From Proteiniclasticum ruminis (GTDB lineage: Bacteria > Bacillota > Clostridia > Clostridiales > Clostridiaceae): DNA of 64,000 bases. The stretch spans positions 70,512-134,511 of the forward strand of contig NZ_FOVK01000002.1 of NCBI RefSeq assembly GCF_900115135.1, written 5' to 3'. Positions 25,593-34,227 of this stretch are shown here, one piece after another (the first letter of the stretch is position 1; every line of letters starts with the position of its first letter). Both the position numbers and the translations under genes were made by a program. The notes beneath the pieces were generated by a model. That model saw nothing but the letters and a program-made list of their open reading frames with translations, was not told the origin of the DNA and did no database searches.

Positions 25593-25741
25593 TGGAGGAT
25601 CTACTGAAAGACGGCTATGACTACGAAGACTACACGGAGAATTTTCAAGAGGAAGAGAAGAAGTCCTGCTGCAAAGACAGGAAAGACGGGAGCAAAGGCG
25701 GCTGCGGCTGTGGCCAAGGCGGCATTCTGATCAAGAAATAA
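25592..25741 (+). CDS. Small Cys-rich protein, unknown function
   Basis: A 49-residue protein starting at an ATG overlapping the thiI stop (TGATG), so it is translationally coupled to ThiI. It is acidic/Tyr-rich at the N-terminus (MEDLLKDGYDYEDYTENF) and contains KKSCCKD followed by GGCGCGQGG, so four Cys occur as CC and CGC. Spacing suits metal or persulfide binding. No family is recognised. The next gene starts 12 nt after the stop, so it sits inside a compact operon with nifS-like and thiI. Confidence 0.65.
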   Translation: MEDLLKDGYDYEDYTENFQEEEKKSCCKDRKDGSKGGCGCGQGGILIKK

Positions 25742-25753
25742 GGAGCAAGAGGA

Positions 25754-26536
25754 ATGGCAAAGACAAGCATTTTCAGCAGCAAATATCACAAAAGACAGAA
25801 ACGGAAAAAGTTCATCAGAAGGACAGCGCTTCTGGTGCTGATTCTTGCAGCGCTGTTCCTTTTGTTCAGAACACCCCTCACCAATATGGTGGAGCGGGTT
25901 CGGCAGAATATCGCTGAAGAAGAGAAACAAAGAGAAGAGATTCTGGAGCAGGTTCCCACTCCGGTGGAAACTCCAGCAGAGGAGGAACCTGAAGAGCCAG
26001 CGGAACCGGAGCCTGTGTATGTGACGGTGACCCTGCCTGGGGGAGAGATGTTTTCGGCTGAGATCATCGAAGAGAACGGAGAAAAGCTTTTTGAGGAGCT
26101 GGATGGAACCATTTCCCTGGAGGCGGATCTTTCACCTTCCAGAAAAATGCTGGTGGTACTGGAAGAATCCACCCAAGACCTCTATCTGGTGGACACAGAA
26201 GGCGCTGTCACAGACATCACCTACAGAACCTATAAGAACACCAGAGGATATACGGCATCCAAAGAGAGTATCCTCGAGCAGATTCCTGGTTTTGACTGGG
26301 CAAGCCAGCCGAAATTCCTGGATGAGGATACGGTGGTCTACATGTCTCAGCTCCCCTGGTTTGATGAGAGAAGATTCCTCTATATTGTGGAACTGAATCC
26401 CTTATCTCATCGAAACTTCCAAAGAGTAGGGGGCACCGATGTGGAGCTTCTGGAAAGAACAGAGAATGGGCTGAAGTTCAGAATCAAAGAAGTGGAAGAA
26501 GTGCTGACGCCTGATTATAAAGTAGTGAGTCCATAA
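25754..26536 (+). CDS. Membrane-anchored protein of unknown function
   Basis: 260 residues: a basic cytoplasmic N-terminus (SSKYHKRQKRKKFIRR), one membrane helix (about 25-42), then a coiled/Glu-rich stalk with a Pro-Glu linker (VPTPVETPAEEEPEEPAEPEP). An extracytoplasmic C-terminal domain of ~165 residues rich in beta strands follows. The topology suggests a type II protein exposed at the cell surface. I recognise no family. It is the last gene of the nifS-thiI cluster before a terminator, and AGGAGCAAGAGG precedes the ATG. Confidence 0.7.
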   Translation: MAKTSIFSSKYHKRQKRKKFIRRTALLVLILAALFLLFRTPLTNMVERVRQNIAEEEKQREEILEQVPTPVETPAEEEPEEPAEPEPVYVTVTLPGGEMFSAEIIEENGEKLFEELDGTISLEADLSPSRKMLVVLEESTQDLYLVDTEGAVTDITYRTYKNTRGYTASKESILEQIPGFDWASQPKFLDEDTVVYMSQLPWFDERRFLYIVELNPLSHRNFQRVGGTDVELLERTENGLKFRIKEVEEVLTPDYKVVSP

Positions 26537-26537
26537 G

Positions 26538-26577
26538 AAAGAGGGGCAGTAGAAGAATTGTTCTTTTGCCTCTTTTT
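26538..26577 (+). terminator. Terminator after the anchored-protein gene
   Basis: AAAGAGGGGCA pairs, with one bulge, with TGCCTCTTTTT, and the loop pairs partly. Confidence 0.7.
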
Positions 26578-26616
26578 CATCGGATAATAAAGCGAGTGAA
26601 GTGAAGTGATGAACCT

Positions 26617-27414
26617 TTGGAAATAGGAATATCCACAGCGATTTTCTACCCCGAAGAACGAACAGAGGATGCGGTGAGACTTCTTGCCAGGGAAGGGTTC
26701 CGGGTCATGGAAGTTTTTGCCAACAGTTTTTTTGAATTCACAAAGGACTATGGTGAAACTCTTCGGGAGATTGCTGATGAAGAAAATGTCCGGATCAACT
26801 CCATACATACCGTGAGTTCTGCCTTTGAGCCGTACCTCTTTGATGCCTATGAGCGGAGACGGGATGATTTTTTCAGAATTTATCAGGATTTTCTTGATTT
26901 TGGCCAAAGAGTAGGAGCAAAGGTCTATACCTTCCATGGCCTGATCAAGAAACCACATCCGAAGATGACCTTTGACGATGTGGTCTATGTCTATGAGAAG
27001 ATGGTCTATGAAGCGGGGCTTCGGGGCATTTCCCTGGCTCAGGAGAATGTATCCTGGTGCCTGTCGGGGAATCTGGAGTACCTGAAGAGGCTCAAGGAGC
27101 GTGTGAAGGGCCCCTTGAAGTTTACCCTGGATGTGAAGCAGGCGGTGAAAGCAGGGCGCAGTCCCTATGAGTATCTGGAGATCTATGGAGAGGACCTGGC
27201 GAACCTGCATCTGAATGACCACGACGAGAACAGTCCCTGTCTATTACCTGGAGATGGACATTTTGATTTCAGATCCCTTCGAAACAAAGTGGAAGAACTG
27301 GGCTACAAGGGTCCTGGAATCATTGAAGTGTATCGGGAGAATTATACCAGCATCAAGGACTTGTCAAAAAGTAAAGCGGATCTTGAAAGAATACTTTCAG
27401 AATCATTGAAATAG
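26617..27414 (+). CDS. Sugar phosphate isomerase/epimerase-like TIM barrel
   Basis: A 265-residue protein of the xylose isomerase-like/AP endonuclease 2 superfamily. It has a (beta/alpha)8 pattern with metal-ligand candidates: VYTFHGLI (His), LAQENVSW (Glu), FTLDVKQA (Asp), LHLNDHDENS (His, Asp) and GIIEVYRENY (Glu). The start is TTG 26617; the Shine-Dalgarno (GAAGTGATG) is moderate. The substrate cannot be told from sequence; sugar isomerase, inositol-type enzyme or nuclease relatives are possible. Confidence 0.85.
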   Translation: MEIGISTAIFYPEERTEDAVRLLAREGFRVMEVFANSFFEFTKDYGETLREIADEENVRINSIHTVSSAFEPYLFDAYERRRDDFFRIYQDFLDFGQRVGAKVYTFHGLIKKPHPKMTFDDVVYVYEKMVYEAGLRGISLAQENVSWCLSGNLEYLKRLKERVKGPLKFTLDVKQAVKAGRSPYEYLEIYGEDLANLHLNDHDENSPCLLPGDGHFDFRSLRNKVEELGYKGPGIIEVYRENYTSIKDLSKSKADLERILSESLK

Positions 27415-27434
27415 AGAAGTTTTTCCATTATAAT
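27406..27434 (+). promoter_or_regulatory. Promoter of tig
   Basis: TTGAAA (27406-27411) and TATAAT (27429-27434) are 17 bp apart. The -35 overlaps the stop codon region of the preceding gene. Confidence 0.8.
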
Positions 27435-27484
27435 ATTATAAGTTTGAAATGAAACCCTTCGGGGTATAGGAGGATATTAATACG

Positions 27485-28849
27485 ATGAACGTAACAGTTG
27501 AAAAGTTAGATGCTAAAAAGGTGAAACTGGAAGTGACCCTCGAGGCTGCAAAGCTTACCGAAGCCATCCAGAAGTCCTACAAGAAGAATGTGAAGAACCT
27601 GAATGTTCAGGGATTCAGAAAAGGAAAGGCTCCACTGGCGCTGATCAAGCAGTTCTATGGTGTGGAGGTTCTTTTTGATGATGCCACAGATTTCCTTCTG
27701 AACGAAAGCTATCCAAAGGCACTGGCTGAAGCGGATGTGAAGGCCATTGACTATCCACAGATCGACATCAAGCAGATGGAAGAAGGCAAGGAATTCATCT
27801 ACACTGCAGAAGTGGAAGTATATCCAGAGTTTGACCTTCCTGAATACAAGGGTCTTGCAGTTGAAAAGCCAGTATACGTTGTAACAGAGAACGAAGTGGA
27901 CCATGAACTGGAGCACCTGGTAGAAAGAAACGGAAGAATCGAATCCAAGGGTGAAGGCGCTGTGGTTGAAATGGATGACATCGCTGTGATCAACTTTGAC
28001 GGTAAAGTGGATGGCGTGCAGTTTGAAGGCGGACAGGGTGAAAACTTTGAACTGACCATCGGTGCAAAGATGTTCATCGGAGACTTTGAAGATCAGCTCA
28101 TCGGTCTGAAGGCTGGAGACAAGAAGGTTGTTAAGGTTACCTTCCCAGAAGACTATCAGGCAGAAGAAGTAAAGGGCAAGGATGCAGAGTTTGATGTGGA
28201 AATCCTGGACATCAAGTCCAAGGAATACCCAGAAGTGGACGATGAGTTCGCATCAGAAGTATCTGAGTTTGAAACTCTGGAAGAGCTGAAGGCAAGCATC
28301 CGTGAAGGACTTACCCAGGATGCGGAAAACAGAGGAAAGAACGAACTGAACTCCAACCTCATCAAGGCACTGGCTGAAAAGGCTGAAATTGATGTGCCAA
28401 ATGCCATGGTGGAAACCAGCATTGACAGAATGGTAAGAGATTTCGAACAGAGAATCCAGCAACAAGGCATCTCCATGGATATGTATCTTCAGATGACTGG
28501 TCAGGATAAGACCACAATCCGTGATATGTTCAGAGACAATGCCATGAACGTTGTGAAGAATGACCTGCTCATCGAAGCCATCATGGAAAAGGAAGGCATC
28601 ACAGCCACAGAAGAAGAGCTTGTAGCAAAGGCGGAAGAAATCGCTAAGATGTACGGCGCTCAGATGGAAGAGCTGAAGGAAATGCTTCTAAACAGCAACA
28701 AGAAAGAACTGGAAATGGAAGTGACCACAGCGAAGGTGTTTGCCCTCTTAGAAGAGCATGCTGTTCTTACTGAAGTGGAAAAGAGCACAGCCCATAACCA
28801 CGGACACGACCACGAGGACCATGACCACGAAGGGCATGACCACGAATAA
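27485..28849 (+). CDS. tig: Trigger factor with His-rich C-terminal tail
   Basis: A 454-residue ribosome-associated chaperone and peptidyl-prolyl isomerase. The ribosome-binding loop (NVQGFRKGKAPLALI) is near 40-55, the FKBP-type domain spans about 150-250 (VEMDDIAVINFDGKVDG), and the C-terminal chaperone arms follow. Beyond the usual ~430 residues it carries a tail with eight His in the last 18 residues (HNHGHDHEDHDHEGHDHE), resembling SlyD nickel/zinc-binding tails. AGGAGGA precedes the ATG. It heads the proteostasis cluster. Confidence 0.95.
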   Translation: MNVTVEKLDAKKVKLEVTLEAAKLTEAIQKSYKKNVKNLNVQGFRKGKAPLALIKQFYGVEVLFDDATDFLLNESYPKALAEADVKAIDYPQIDIKQMEEGKEFIYTAEVEVYPEFDLPEYKGLAVEKPVYVVTENEVDHELEHLVERNGRIESKGEGAVVEMDDIAVINFDGKVDGVQFEGGQGENFELTIGAKMFIGDFEDQLIGLKAGDKKVVKVTFPEDYQAEEVKGKDAEFDVEILDIKSKEYPEVDDEFASEVSEFETLEELKASIREGLTQDAENRGKNELNSNLIKALAEKAEIDVPNAMVETSIDRMVRDFEQRIQQQGISMDMYLQMTGQDKTTIRDMFRDNAMNVVKNDLLIEAIMEKEGITATEEELVAKAEEIAKMYGAQMEELKEMLLNSNKKELEMEVTTAKVFALLEEHAVLTEVEKSTAHNHGHDHEDHDHEGHDHE

Positions 28850-28882
28850 GAAGAAGACTGGATGGGGTACTTTAATCTATAA

Positions 28883-28910
28883 ATAAAGCGCCCATGAATC
28901 TACGGTAGAT
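28883..28910 (+). repeat. Intergenic motif copy 1 (tig-clpP)
   Basis: ATAAAGCGCCCAT (28883-28895), 9 nt, then GTAGAT (28905-28910). The same 13-mer and GTAGAT recur after clpP at 29772. In this copy GTAGAT is the right arm of the palindrome ATCTAC-G-GTAGAT. Confidence 0.6.
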
Positions 28911-28922
28911 AATAGAAGACGC

Positions 28923-28958
28923 ATTGCCAGGGAAAATCTTCTCTGGCAATGATTCTTT
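28923..28958 (+). terminator. Terminator-like hairpin after tig
   Basis: ATTGCCAGGGAA, loop AATC, TTCTCTGGCAAT, followed by a short T-rich stretch. Confidence 0.65.
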
Positions 28959-29074
28959 CTGGAGAAAAGCAAAATCTCTCTTTTCTTTTTCAGTGACGTG
29001 TTGTAGAATTAGAGATACAATTAAATTGTTTCAAATTAATTAATTTTGTATTTAAGTTGATTTTAATGGATTTT

Positions 29075-29088
29075 TTGTATGCTACAAT
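29075..29088 (+). promoter_or_regulatory. Extended -10 promoter of clpP
   Basis: TGC TACAAT (29080-29088) lies about 40 bp upstream of the clpP start. A TTGATT at 29057-29062 is 20 bp away, too far for a good -35. Confidence 0.55.
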
Positions 29089-29129
29089 AACAATAGAAGA
29101 AAATGAATGTATAAATTGGAGGGAATGAA

Positions 29130-29726
29130 ATGAGTTTAGTACCAATGGTAGTAGAACAAACCAATAGAGGAGAAAGATCCTACGATATTTTCTCAAGACT
29201 GTTAAAGGACAGAATCATCATGCTGTCAGGAGAAATCAATGATGTCACTGCAAACCTTGTGGTGGCGCAGCTTCTTTTCCTGGAGAGTGAAGATCCGGAC
29301 AAGGACATTTATCTGTACATCAACAGCCCAGGAGGATCCATCACTTCCGGTATGGCGATTTTTGACACCATGAACTACATCAAACCGGATGTGGCCACCA
29401 TCTGTGTTGGAATGGCAGCATCCATGGGTGCATTCCTGCTCACTGCAGGAGCCAAAGGAAAGCGTTTTGCACTGCCAAACAGTGAGATCATGATCCATCA
29501 GCCTTTGGGCGGATATCAGGGTCAGGCTACAGACATCGAAATCCATGCAAGAAGAATTCTTCAGATCAAGGATAAGATGAACAGAATCATGTCAGAGAAG
29601 ACAGGACAGCCTTTGGAGGTCATTAAGAACGACGTGGAAAGAGACAATTTCATGGGAGCAGAAGCTGCCATCGCATATGGTCTCATCGACAGCATCCTGG
29701 AAAAGCACGCAGCCAATAAAGAATAG
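29130..29726 (+). CDS. clpP: ATP-dependent Clp protease proteolytic subunit
   Basis: A 198-residue serine peptidase forming the tetradecameric chamber used with ClpX. The catalytic triad is Ser98 (MAASMG), His123 (IMIHQP) and Asp172. The N-terminal segment [27 protein letters not shown] is canonical. GGAGGGAAT is 5 nt before the ATG. No CtsR or CIRCE box is evident upstream. It is followed by clpX after a 172-bp gap containing the second copy of the intergenic motif. Confidence 0.97.
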   Translation: MSLVPMVVEQTNRGERSYDIFSRLLKDRIIMLSGEINDVTANLVVAQLLFLESEDPDKDIYLYINSPGGSITSGMAIFDTMNYIKPDVATICVGMAASMGAFLLTAGAKGKRFALPNSEIMIHQPLGGYQGQATDIEIHARRILQIKDKMNRIMSEKTGQPLEVIKNDVERDNFMGAEAAIAYGLIDSILEKHAANKE

Positions 29727-29771
29727 TGCTTTTTGCCGGGAAATGGTAGAATAGGGTAAGAACAGCCCATG

Positions 29772-29798
29772 ATAAAGCGCCCATTGTATTTTGTAGAT
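29772..29798 (+). repeat. Intergenic motif copy 2 (clpP-clpX)
   Basis: ATAAAGCGCCCAT (29772-29784), 8 nt, then GTAGAT (29793-29798). It is identical in the 13-mer to the copy at 28883 and located about 115 bp before the clpX start. Confidence 0.6.
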
Positions 29799-29898
29799 GC
29801 GTGAGACAAAGATATGGGACAGGTTTCCGGATGTTTTTCGGAAGTCTCCGGGAAGAGAATTCTTTCTGGTATGTTCAAGCTTAAAGAGGTGAAATCAT

Positions 29899-31140
29899 AT
29901 GGCAAAATTTGAAGATAAAAATCTACTGAAATGTTCTTTCTGCGGAAAGAGCCAGGATCAGGTGAAAAGACTCATCGCTGGACCTGGTGTATATATCTGT
30001 GATGAATGTATCGAGCTGTGCTCCGAGATCGTTCAGGAAGAGCTGACAGAAAAAAATGAAATGGACTTTACAAAAGTCCCAAAGCCCCATGAAATCAAGG
30101 CGCATCTGGACCAGTATGTCATTGGTCAGGATGATGCCAAGAAATCCATGGCTGTGGCGGTGTATAACCACTACAAAAGAATCAACTATCCGAAGAAGAG
30201 TGATGTGGAGCTTTCCAAGTCCAATATTCTCCTTCTCGGACCTACGGGGTCCGGTAAGACTCTTCTGGCCCAGACCCTGGCAAGGTTCCTGGAAGTGCCT
30301 TTCGCCATCGCGGATGCAACGACCCTGACAGAAGCCGGATATGTGGGTGAGGATGTGGAGAACATTCTTTTAAAGCTCATCCAGAATGCGGACTATGATG
30401 TGGAAAAGGCAGAGCGTGGTATCGTCTATATTGATGAGATTGACAAGATTGCCAGAAAATCCGAGAATCCGTCTATCACCCGTGATGTGTCCGGAGAAGG
30501 GGTTCAGCAGGCTCTTTTGAAGATTCTGGAAGGTACTGTTGCTTCTGTGCCACCCCAGGGTGGACGTAAGCATCCTCATCAGGAGCTTCTGCAGATCAAT
30601 ACCACCAATATTCTTTTCATCGTCGGCGGTGCCTTTGACGGCATCGACAAGATCATTGAAAAGAGAACCCAGAAATCCTCCATTGGTTTCGGTGCAGAGA
30701 TACAGTCCAAGCATGAGAAAAATGTTGGACAGCTTTTGAAGGACATTCTCCCTGGAGACCTTCTGAAGTTTGGACTTATCCCTGAGTTTGTGGGCAGAGT
30801 GCCCATCGTGGTAACCCTGAACAGCTTGGATAAGGAAGCGCTCGTAGAGATTCTTCTGAAGCCAAAGAACTCCCTGGTGAAGCAGTATCAGAAGCTGTTT
30901 GAGATGGACCAGGTGAAGCTTGAGTTTACAGAGGCTTCTCTTCTTGCCATCGCAGAAGAAGCCATTAAGAGAAATACAGGAGCCAGAGGTCTTCGTTCCA
31001 TTCTGGAAGACATCATGAAAGAAGTGATGTTTGATGTGCCTTCCGATGAGACCATCGAAAAGGTAGTGATCCATGGAGACACCATCAAGACAAAAGCTCC
31101 AGAAATCATCTACCGTAAGGAAACGGAAGAAACAGCATAA
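29899..31140 (+). CDS. clpX: ATP-dependent Clp protease ATP-binding subunit
   Basis: A 413-residue AAA+ unfoldase. The N-terminal zinc-binding domain has Cys12, Cys15, Cys34 and Cys37. Walker A GPTGSGKT is at 114-121, Walker [11 protein letters not shown], and the ClpP-binding loop IGFGAEI. It unfolds substrates into ClpP. AAAGAGGTG precedes the ATG. A strong hairpin separates it from lon. Confidence 0.97.
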   Translation: MAKFEDKNLLKCSFCGKSQDQVKRLIAGPGVYICDECIELCSEIVQEELTEKNEMDFTKVPKPHEIKAHLDQYVIGQDDAKKSMAVAVYNHYKRINYPKKSDVELSKSNILLLGPTGSGKTLLAQTLARFLEVPFAIADATTLTEAGYVGEDVENILLKLIQNADYDVEKAERGIVYIDEIDKIARKSENPSITRDVSGEGVQQALLKILEGTVASVPPQGGRKHPHQELLQINTTNILFIVGGAFDGIDKIIEKRTQKSSIGFGAEIQSKHEKNVGQLLKDILPGDLLKFGLIPEFVGRVPIVVTLNSLDKEALVEILLKPKNSLVKQYQKLFEMDQVKLEFTEASLLAIAEEAIKRNTGARGLRSILEDIMKEVMFDVPSDETIEKVVIHGDTIKTKAPEIIYRKETEETA

Positions 31141-31145
31141 GTAAG

Positions 31146-31174
31146 TGGACAGACCGAAAGGTTTGTCCATTTTT
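31146..31174 (+). terminator. Terminator/attenuator between clpX and lon
   Basis: TGGACAGACC, GAAA tetraloop, GGTTTGTCCA: a fully paired 10-bp stem followed by T5. Only 20 bp separate it from the lon start, leaving no room for a promoter, so lon depends on readthrough or a promoter inside clpX. Confidence 0.85.
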
Positions 31175-31193
31175 GAGAGAGAGGTAATTTATT

Positions 31194-33521
31194 ATGGCAA
31201 GAAAGAGAAGAACTCTTCCAATGATTCCCCTGCGTGGAATCACCATATTTCCCTATATGGTCCTGCATTTTGATGTGGGCAGAGAAAAATCCATTGCATC
31301 TTTAGACGAGGCGATGATGAAAGATCAGGAGATTTTCCTGGTTCCTCAAAAAGAGAGTAAATTGGAGAATCCTGCCAAGGAGGATCTGTTATCCATCGGT
31401 ACCCTCTGTGTCATCCGTCAGCTCTTGAAGCTTCCCGGCAATACCGTGAGGGTTCTTGTGGAGGGGATTTCCCGTGGCAGACTGGTGACCCTGAAAGAGG
31501 AGCCTTTTTACAAAGCAACCATCGAAATTCTGGAAGAAACGGCAAAAGAGCCTTCCAGTGTTGAGGAGGAAGCCTTGGTAAGAAGTGTCAAGGAAAGCCT
31601 CCATGCCTATGTGAGACACACAGGATATATGCCGCAGGAAGCGGTGATGTCCCTGGATGATATCGTGGAGCCTGGACGGTTTGCGGACACTGTAGCTTCC
31701 TACCTGATGCTGAAACCAGAAGACAAGCAAAGCCTTCTGCTGGCCCTGGATGTCACAGAGCGTCTGGAGAAGCTTCTGGTTATTGTCAACAAGGAACTGG
31801 AGATTGCAAAAATTGAAAAGAAAATTGGCACCAAAGTAAAGAGCAATATCGATAAGGTGCAGAAAGAGTATTATCTGCGTGAACAGCTGAAAGCCATTCA
31901 GGATGAGCTGGGAGAGTATGATGAGGATGCCAAGGAATACTTTGCCTACAAGGACAAGATTGAAAAAGCCAAAATGCCCAAAGAAGCCAAAGAGAAAGCC
32001 CTCTATGAGCTGGACCGCCTGAGAAACTCCGGCAGCTACAGCCAGGAAGGCGGCATCATCAAGACCTATCTTGACTGGCTCATCAGTTTGCCCTGGAAGA
32101 AAGAGACCAAGGATAATCTGGATATCGTAAAGGCAAGAGAGATTCTGGAAGCGGACCATTATGGGCTGAAGGATGTGAAGGACCGCATCATTGAGTATCT
32201 GGCGGTGAAAAATACGGCTCAGACCCTGAAAGGACCGATCCTTTGCCTCGTGGGCCCACCTGGAGTGGGAAAAACATCCATCGCCAAATCTGTGGCAAGA
32301 GCAGTGAACAGAAACTTTGTCCGCATGTCCCTTGGCGGAGTCCGGGATGAAGCGGAAATCAGAGGACATAGAAGAACCTATGTGGGCAGTATTCCAGGAC
32401 GGATCATCTATGGCATGCGCCAGGCCAAGAGCAAGAATCCACTCTTCCTTTTGGATGAGATTGATAAAATGGCCAACGATTTTAGAGGAGACCCAGCGGA
32501 TGCTCTGCTGGAAGTGCTGGATGCGGAGCAGAACGGTACTTTCCGTGACCACTATCTGGAAGTGGAGATGGATCTTTCCAAGGTGATGTTCATCACCACA
32601 GCCAATACACTGGACACCATTCCAAGACCGCTTCTGGACAGAATGGAAGTCATTGAGATCAACGGCTACACCTATGAGGAGAAGCTGAACATCGCAAGGC
32701 GTCATCTGCTTCCAAAGGTGCTGAAAGAGCATAATCTCACAGAAGACCAGCTGAAGATTTCAGACAACGCTCTGAAGTTCATCATTGAAGGTTATACAGT
32801 GGAATCTGGCGTGAGAACTCTGGAAAGAACACTGGCATCTTTAACAAGAAAGTCTGTGGCTTACATGCTGGAAAAGAAAAAGGATGCGGTGAGCTTAACA
32901 CCCCAGATGGTGGAAAAATTCTTGGGTCATCCCAAGCACATGTATGACAGAGCAGAAAAAGAAGACCGCGTAGGTGTTGTCACAGGCCTCGCCTGGACCA
33001 TGTTCGGCGGAGACATTCTGCCCATAGAGGTCACTGTCATGGAAGGAACAGGAAAGCTGGAACTCACAGGCCAGCTGGGAGATGTGATGAAAGAGTCTGC
33101 GAAAGCTGCTTATTCCTACATCCGTGCCCATAGGGAAGAGCTTGGCATTGAATCCAAGTTCTACAAGGATCAGGACATCCATATCCATGTGCCTGAAGGA
33201 GCGGTTCCTAAAGACGGTCCATCCGCAGGCATCACCATGACCACCGCCCTGACCTCAGCCCTGACCGGAAAGAAAGCAAAGCATAATGTTGCCATGACCG
33301 GCGAAGTGACTTTGACGGGCAGAGTGCTTCCCATCGGCGGGCTGAAAGAGAAGTCTCTGGCTGCTGCAAGAGCAGGCATTGACACCATCATCATCCCAGA
33401 TAAGAACAAGTTCGACCTGGAGAAGCTGCCTTCCTCCATTTTGTCCAAGCTCACCTTTATACCGGTGAAGACGGTGGATGAAGTGCTGGAGAAAGCCCTC
33501 CTTAAAGGAGAAAACTCATGA
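31194..33521 (+). CDS. lon: ATP-dependent Lon protease
   Basis: A 775-residue LonA-type AAA+ serine protease: N-terminal LON substrate domain (LPMIPLRGITIFPYMVLHF), coiled-coil region near 190-270, Walker A GPPGVGKT near 353-360, Walker B LFLLDEIDKM. The C-terminal protease domain has the dyad Ser677 (DGPSAG) and Lys720 (GGLKEKS). AGAGAGGT precedes the ATG. Its last 4 nt overlap the start of engB (ATGA). Confidence 0.97.
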   Translation: MARKRRTLPMIPLRGITIFPYMVLHFDVGREKSIASLDEAMMKDQEIFLVPQKESKLENPAKEDLLSIGTLCVIRQLLKLPGNTVRVLVEGISRGRLVTLKEEPFYKATIEILEETAKEPSSVEEEALVRSVKESLHAYVRHTGYMPQEAVMSLDDIVEPGRFADTVASYLMLKPEDKQSLLLALDVTERLEKLLVIVNKELEIAKIEKKIGTKVKSNIDKVQKEYYLREQLKAIQDELGEYDEDAKEYFAYKDKIEKAKMPKEAKEKALYELDRLRNSGSYSQEGGIIKTYLDWLISLPWKKETKDNLDIVKAREILEADHYGLKDVKDRIIEYLAVKNTAQTLKGPILCLVGPPGVGKTSIAKSVARAVNRNFVRMSLGGVRDEAEIRGHRRTYVGSIPGRIIYGMRQAKSKNPLFLLDEIDKMANDFRGDPADALLEVLDAEQNGTFRDHYLEVEMDLSKVMFITTANTLDTIPRPLLDRMEVIEINGYTYEEKLNIARRHLLPKVLKEHNLTEDQLKISDNALKFIIEGYTVESGVRTLERTLASLTRKSVAYMLEKKKDAVSLTPQMVEKFLGHPKHMYDRAEKEDRVGVVTGLAWTMFGGDILPIEVTVMEGTGKLELTGQLGDVMKESAKAAYSYIRAHREELGIESKFYKDQDIHIHVPEGAVPKDGPSAGITMTTALTSALTGKKAKHNVAMTGEVTLTGRVLPIGGLKEKSLAAARAGIDTIIIPDKNKFDLEKLPSSILSKLTFIPVKTVDEVLEKALLKGENS

Positions 33522-34117
33522 TTAGAATCAAGAATGCGGAGTTTATCACCTCAGCGGTGAAGCAGAACCAGTATCCGGAATCAGTGCATCCGGAGGTGGC
33601 CTTTGTGGGGCGTTCCAATGTTGGAAAGTCCACCATCATCAATGCGCTGACCAACAGAAGAAAGCTGGCGAAGGTGTCCAATACTCCTGGACGAACAAGG
33701 CTTGTGAACTTTTTTCTGATCAATGGACAGGCCATGCTGGTGGATCTTCCGGGCTATGGCTATGCAAAAATCTCCAAATCAGACAAAGCCGCCTGGGGGA
33801 AAATCATTGAGGACTATATTGTGAACAGTCCGAATCTCAAGAGGTTTGTGCTTCTTGTGGATTCCAGGCACAAACCCACCCAGGATGACATCGCCATGAT
33901 GGATTATCTCAGATATTATGAGAAAGATGTGGTGGTCATTGGCACCAAGCTGGACAAGCTGAAAAGAAATGACATAAAAAAGAGTGAGAAGCTCATCAGA
34001 GAAACCCTTCAGATGGAGAAAGAAGAGCCTCTTTATCTCTACTCCTCCACCTCGAAAGAAAATCTGCAGCAAGTCATAGATCTGGTGTTCAAGGATCTTT
34101 TGCCAGAAGAAGCATAA
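33518..34117 (+). CDS. engB: Ribosome biogenesis GTPase EngB/YsxC
   Basis: A 199-residue GTPase for 50S ribosome assembly. G1 is GRSNVGKST at 31-39, with G2 near NTPGRTRLVNFF, G3 DLPGYGYA, G4 TKLDKL and G5 STS. The lon-engB order is conserved in Firmicutes, and the ATGA overlap indicates coupling. It is followed by a strong bidirectional terminator. Confidence 0.96.
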   Translation: MIRIKNAEFITSAVKQNQYPESVHPEVAFVGRSNVGKSTIINALTNRRKLAKVSNTPGRTRLVNFFLINGQAMLVDLPGYGYAKISKSDKAAWGKIIEDYIVNSPNLKRFVLLVDSRHKPTQDDIAMMDYLRYYEKDVVVIGTKLDKLKRNDIKKSEKLIRETLQMEKEEPLYLYSSTSKENLQQVIDLVFKDLLPEEA

Positions 34118-34175
34118 AAAAAGAATCAGCACCTATAATAATGCTGATACGAGATAACCCGACCCATTTACATGG

Positions 34176-34215
34176 AAAAGCGTGAGGAAAGTTTAAAACT
34201 TCTCTCACGCTTTTT
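34176..34215. terminator. Bidirectional terminator between engB and the PerR-like gene
   Basis: GAAAAGCGTGAG-AAAGTT pairs with AACTT-CTCACGCTTTTTC, with A and T runs at both ends. Confidence 0.9.
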
Positions 34216-34227
34216 CTATAGATCAAT

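Noticed and set aside
28961-29129. CtsR or CIRCE heat-shock element upstream of clpP
   Set aside because: No GGTCAAA direct repeat or TTAGCACTC-N9-GAGTGCTAA is present in the region.
31389-32732. A 447-codon open frame on the minus strand inside lon
   Set aside because: It is antisense to clear Lon motifs, has no family features and no Shine-Dalgarno, and is explained by codon composition of the real gene.
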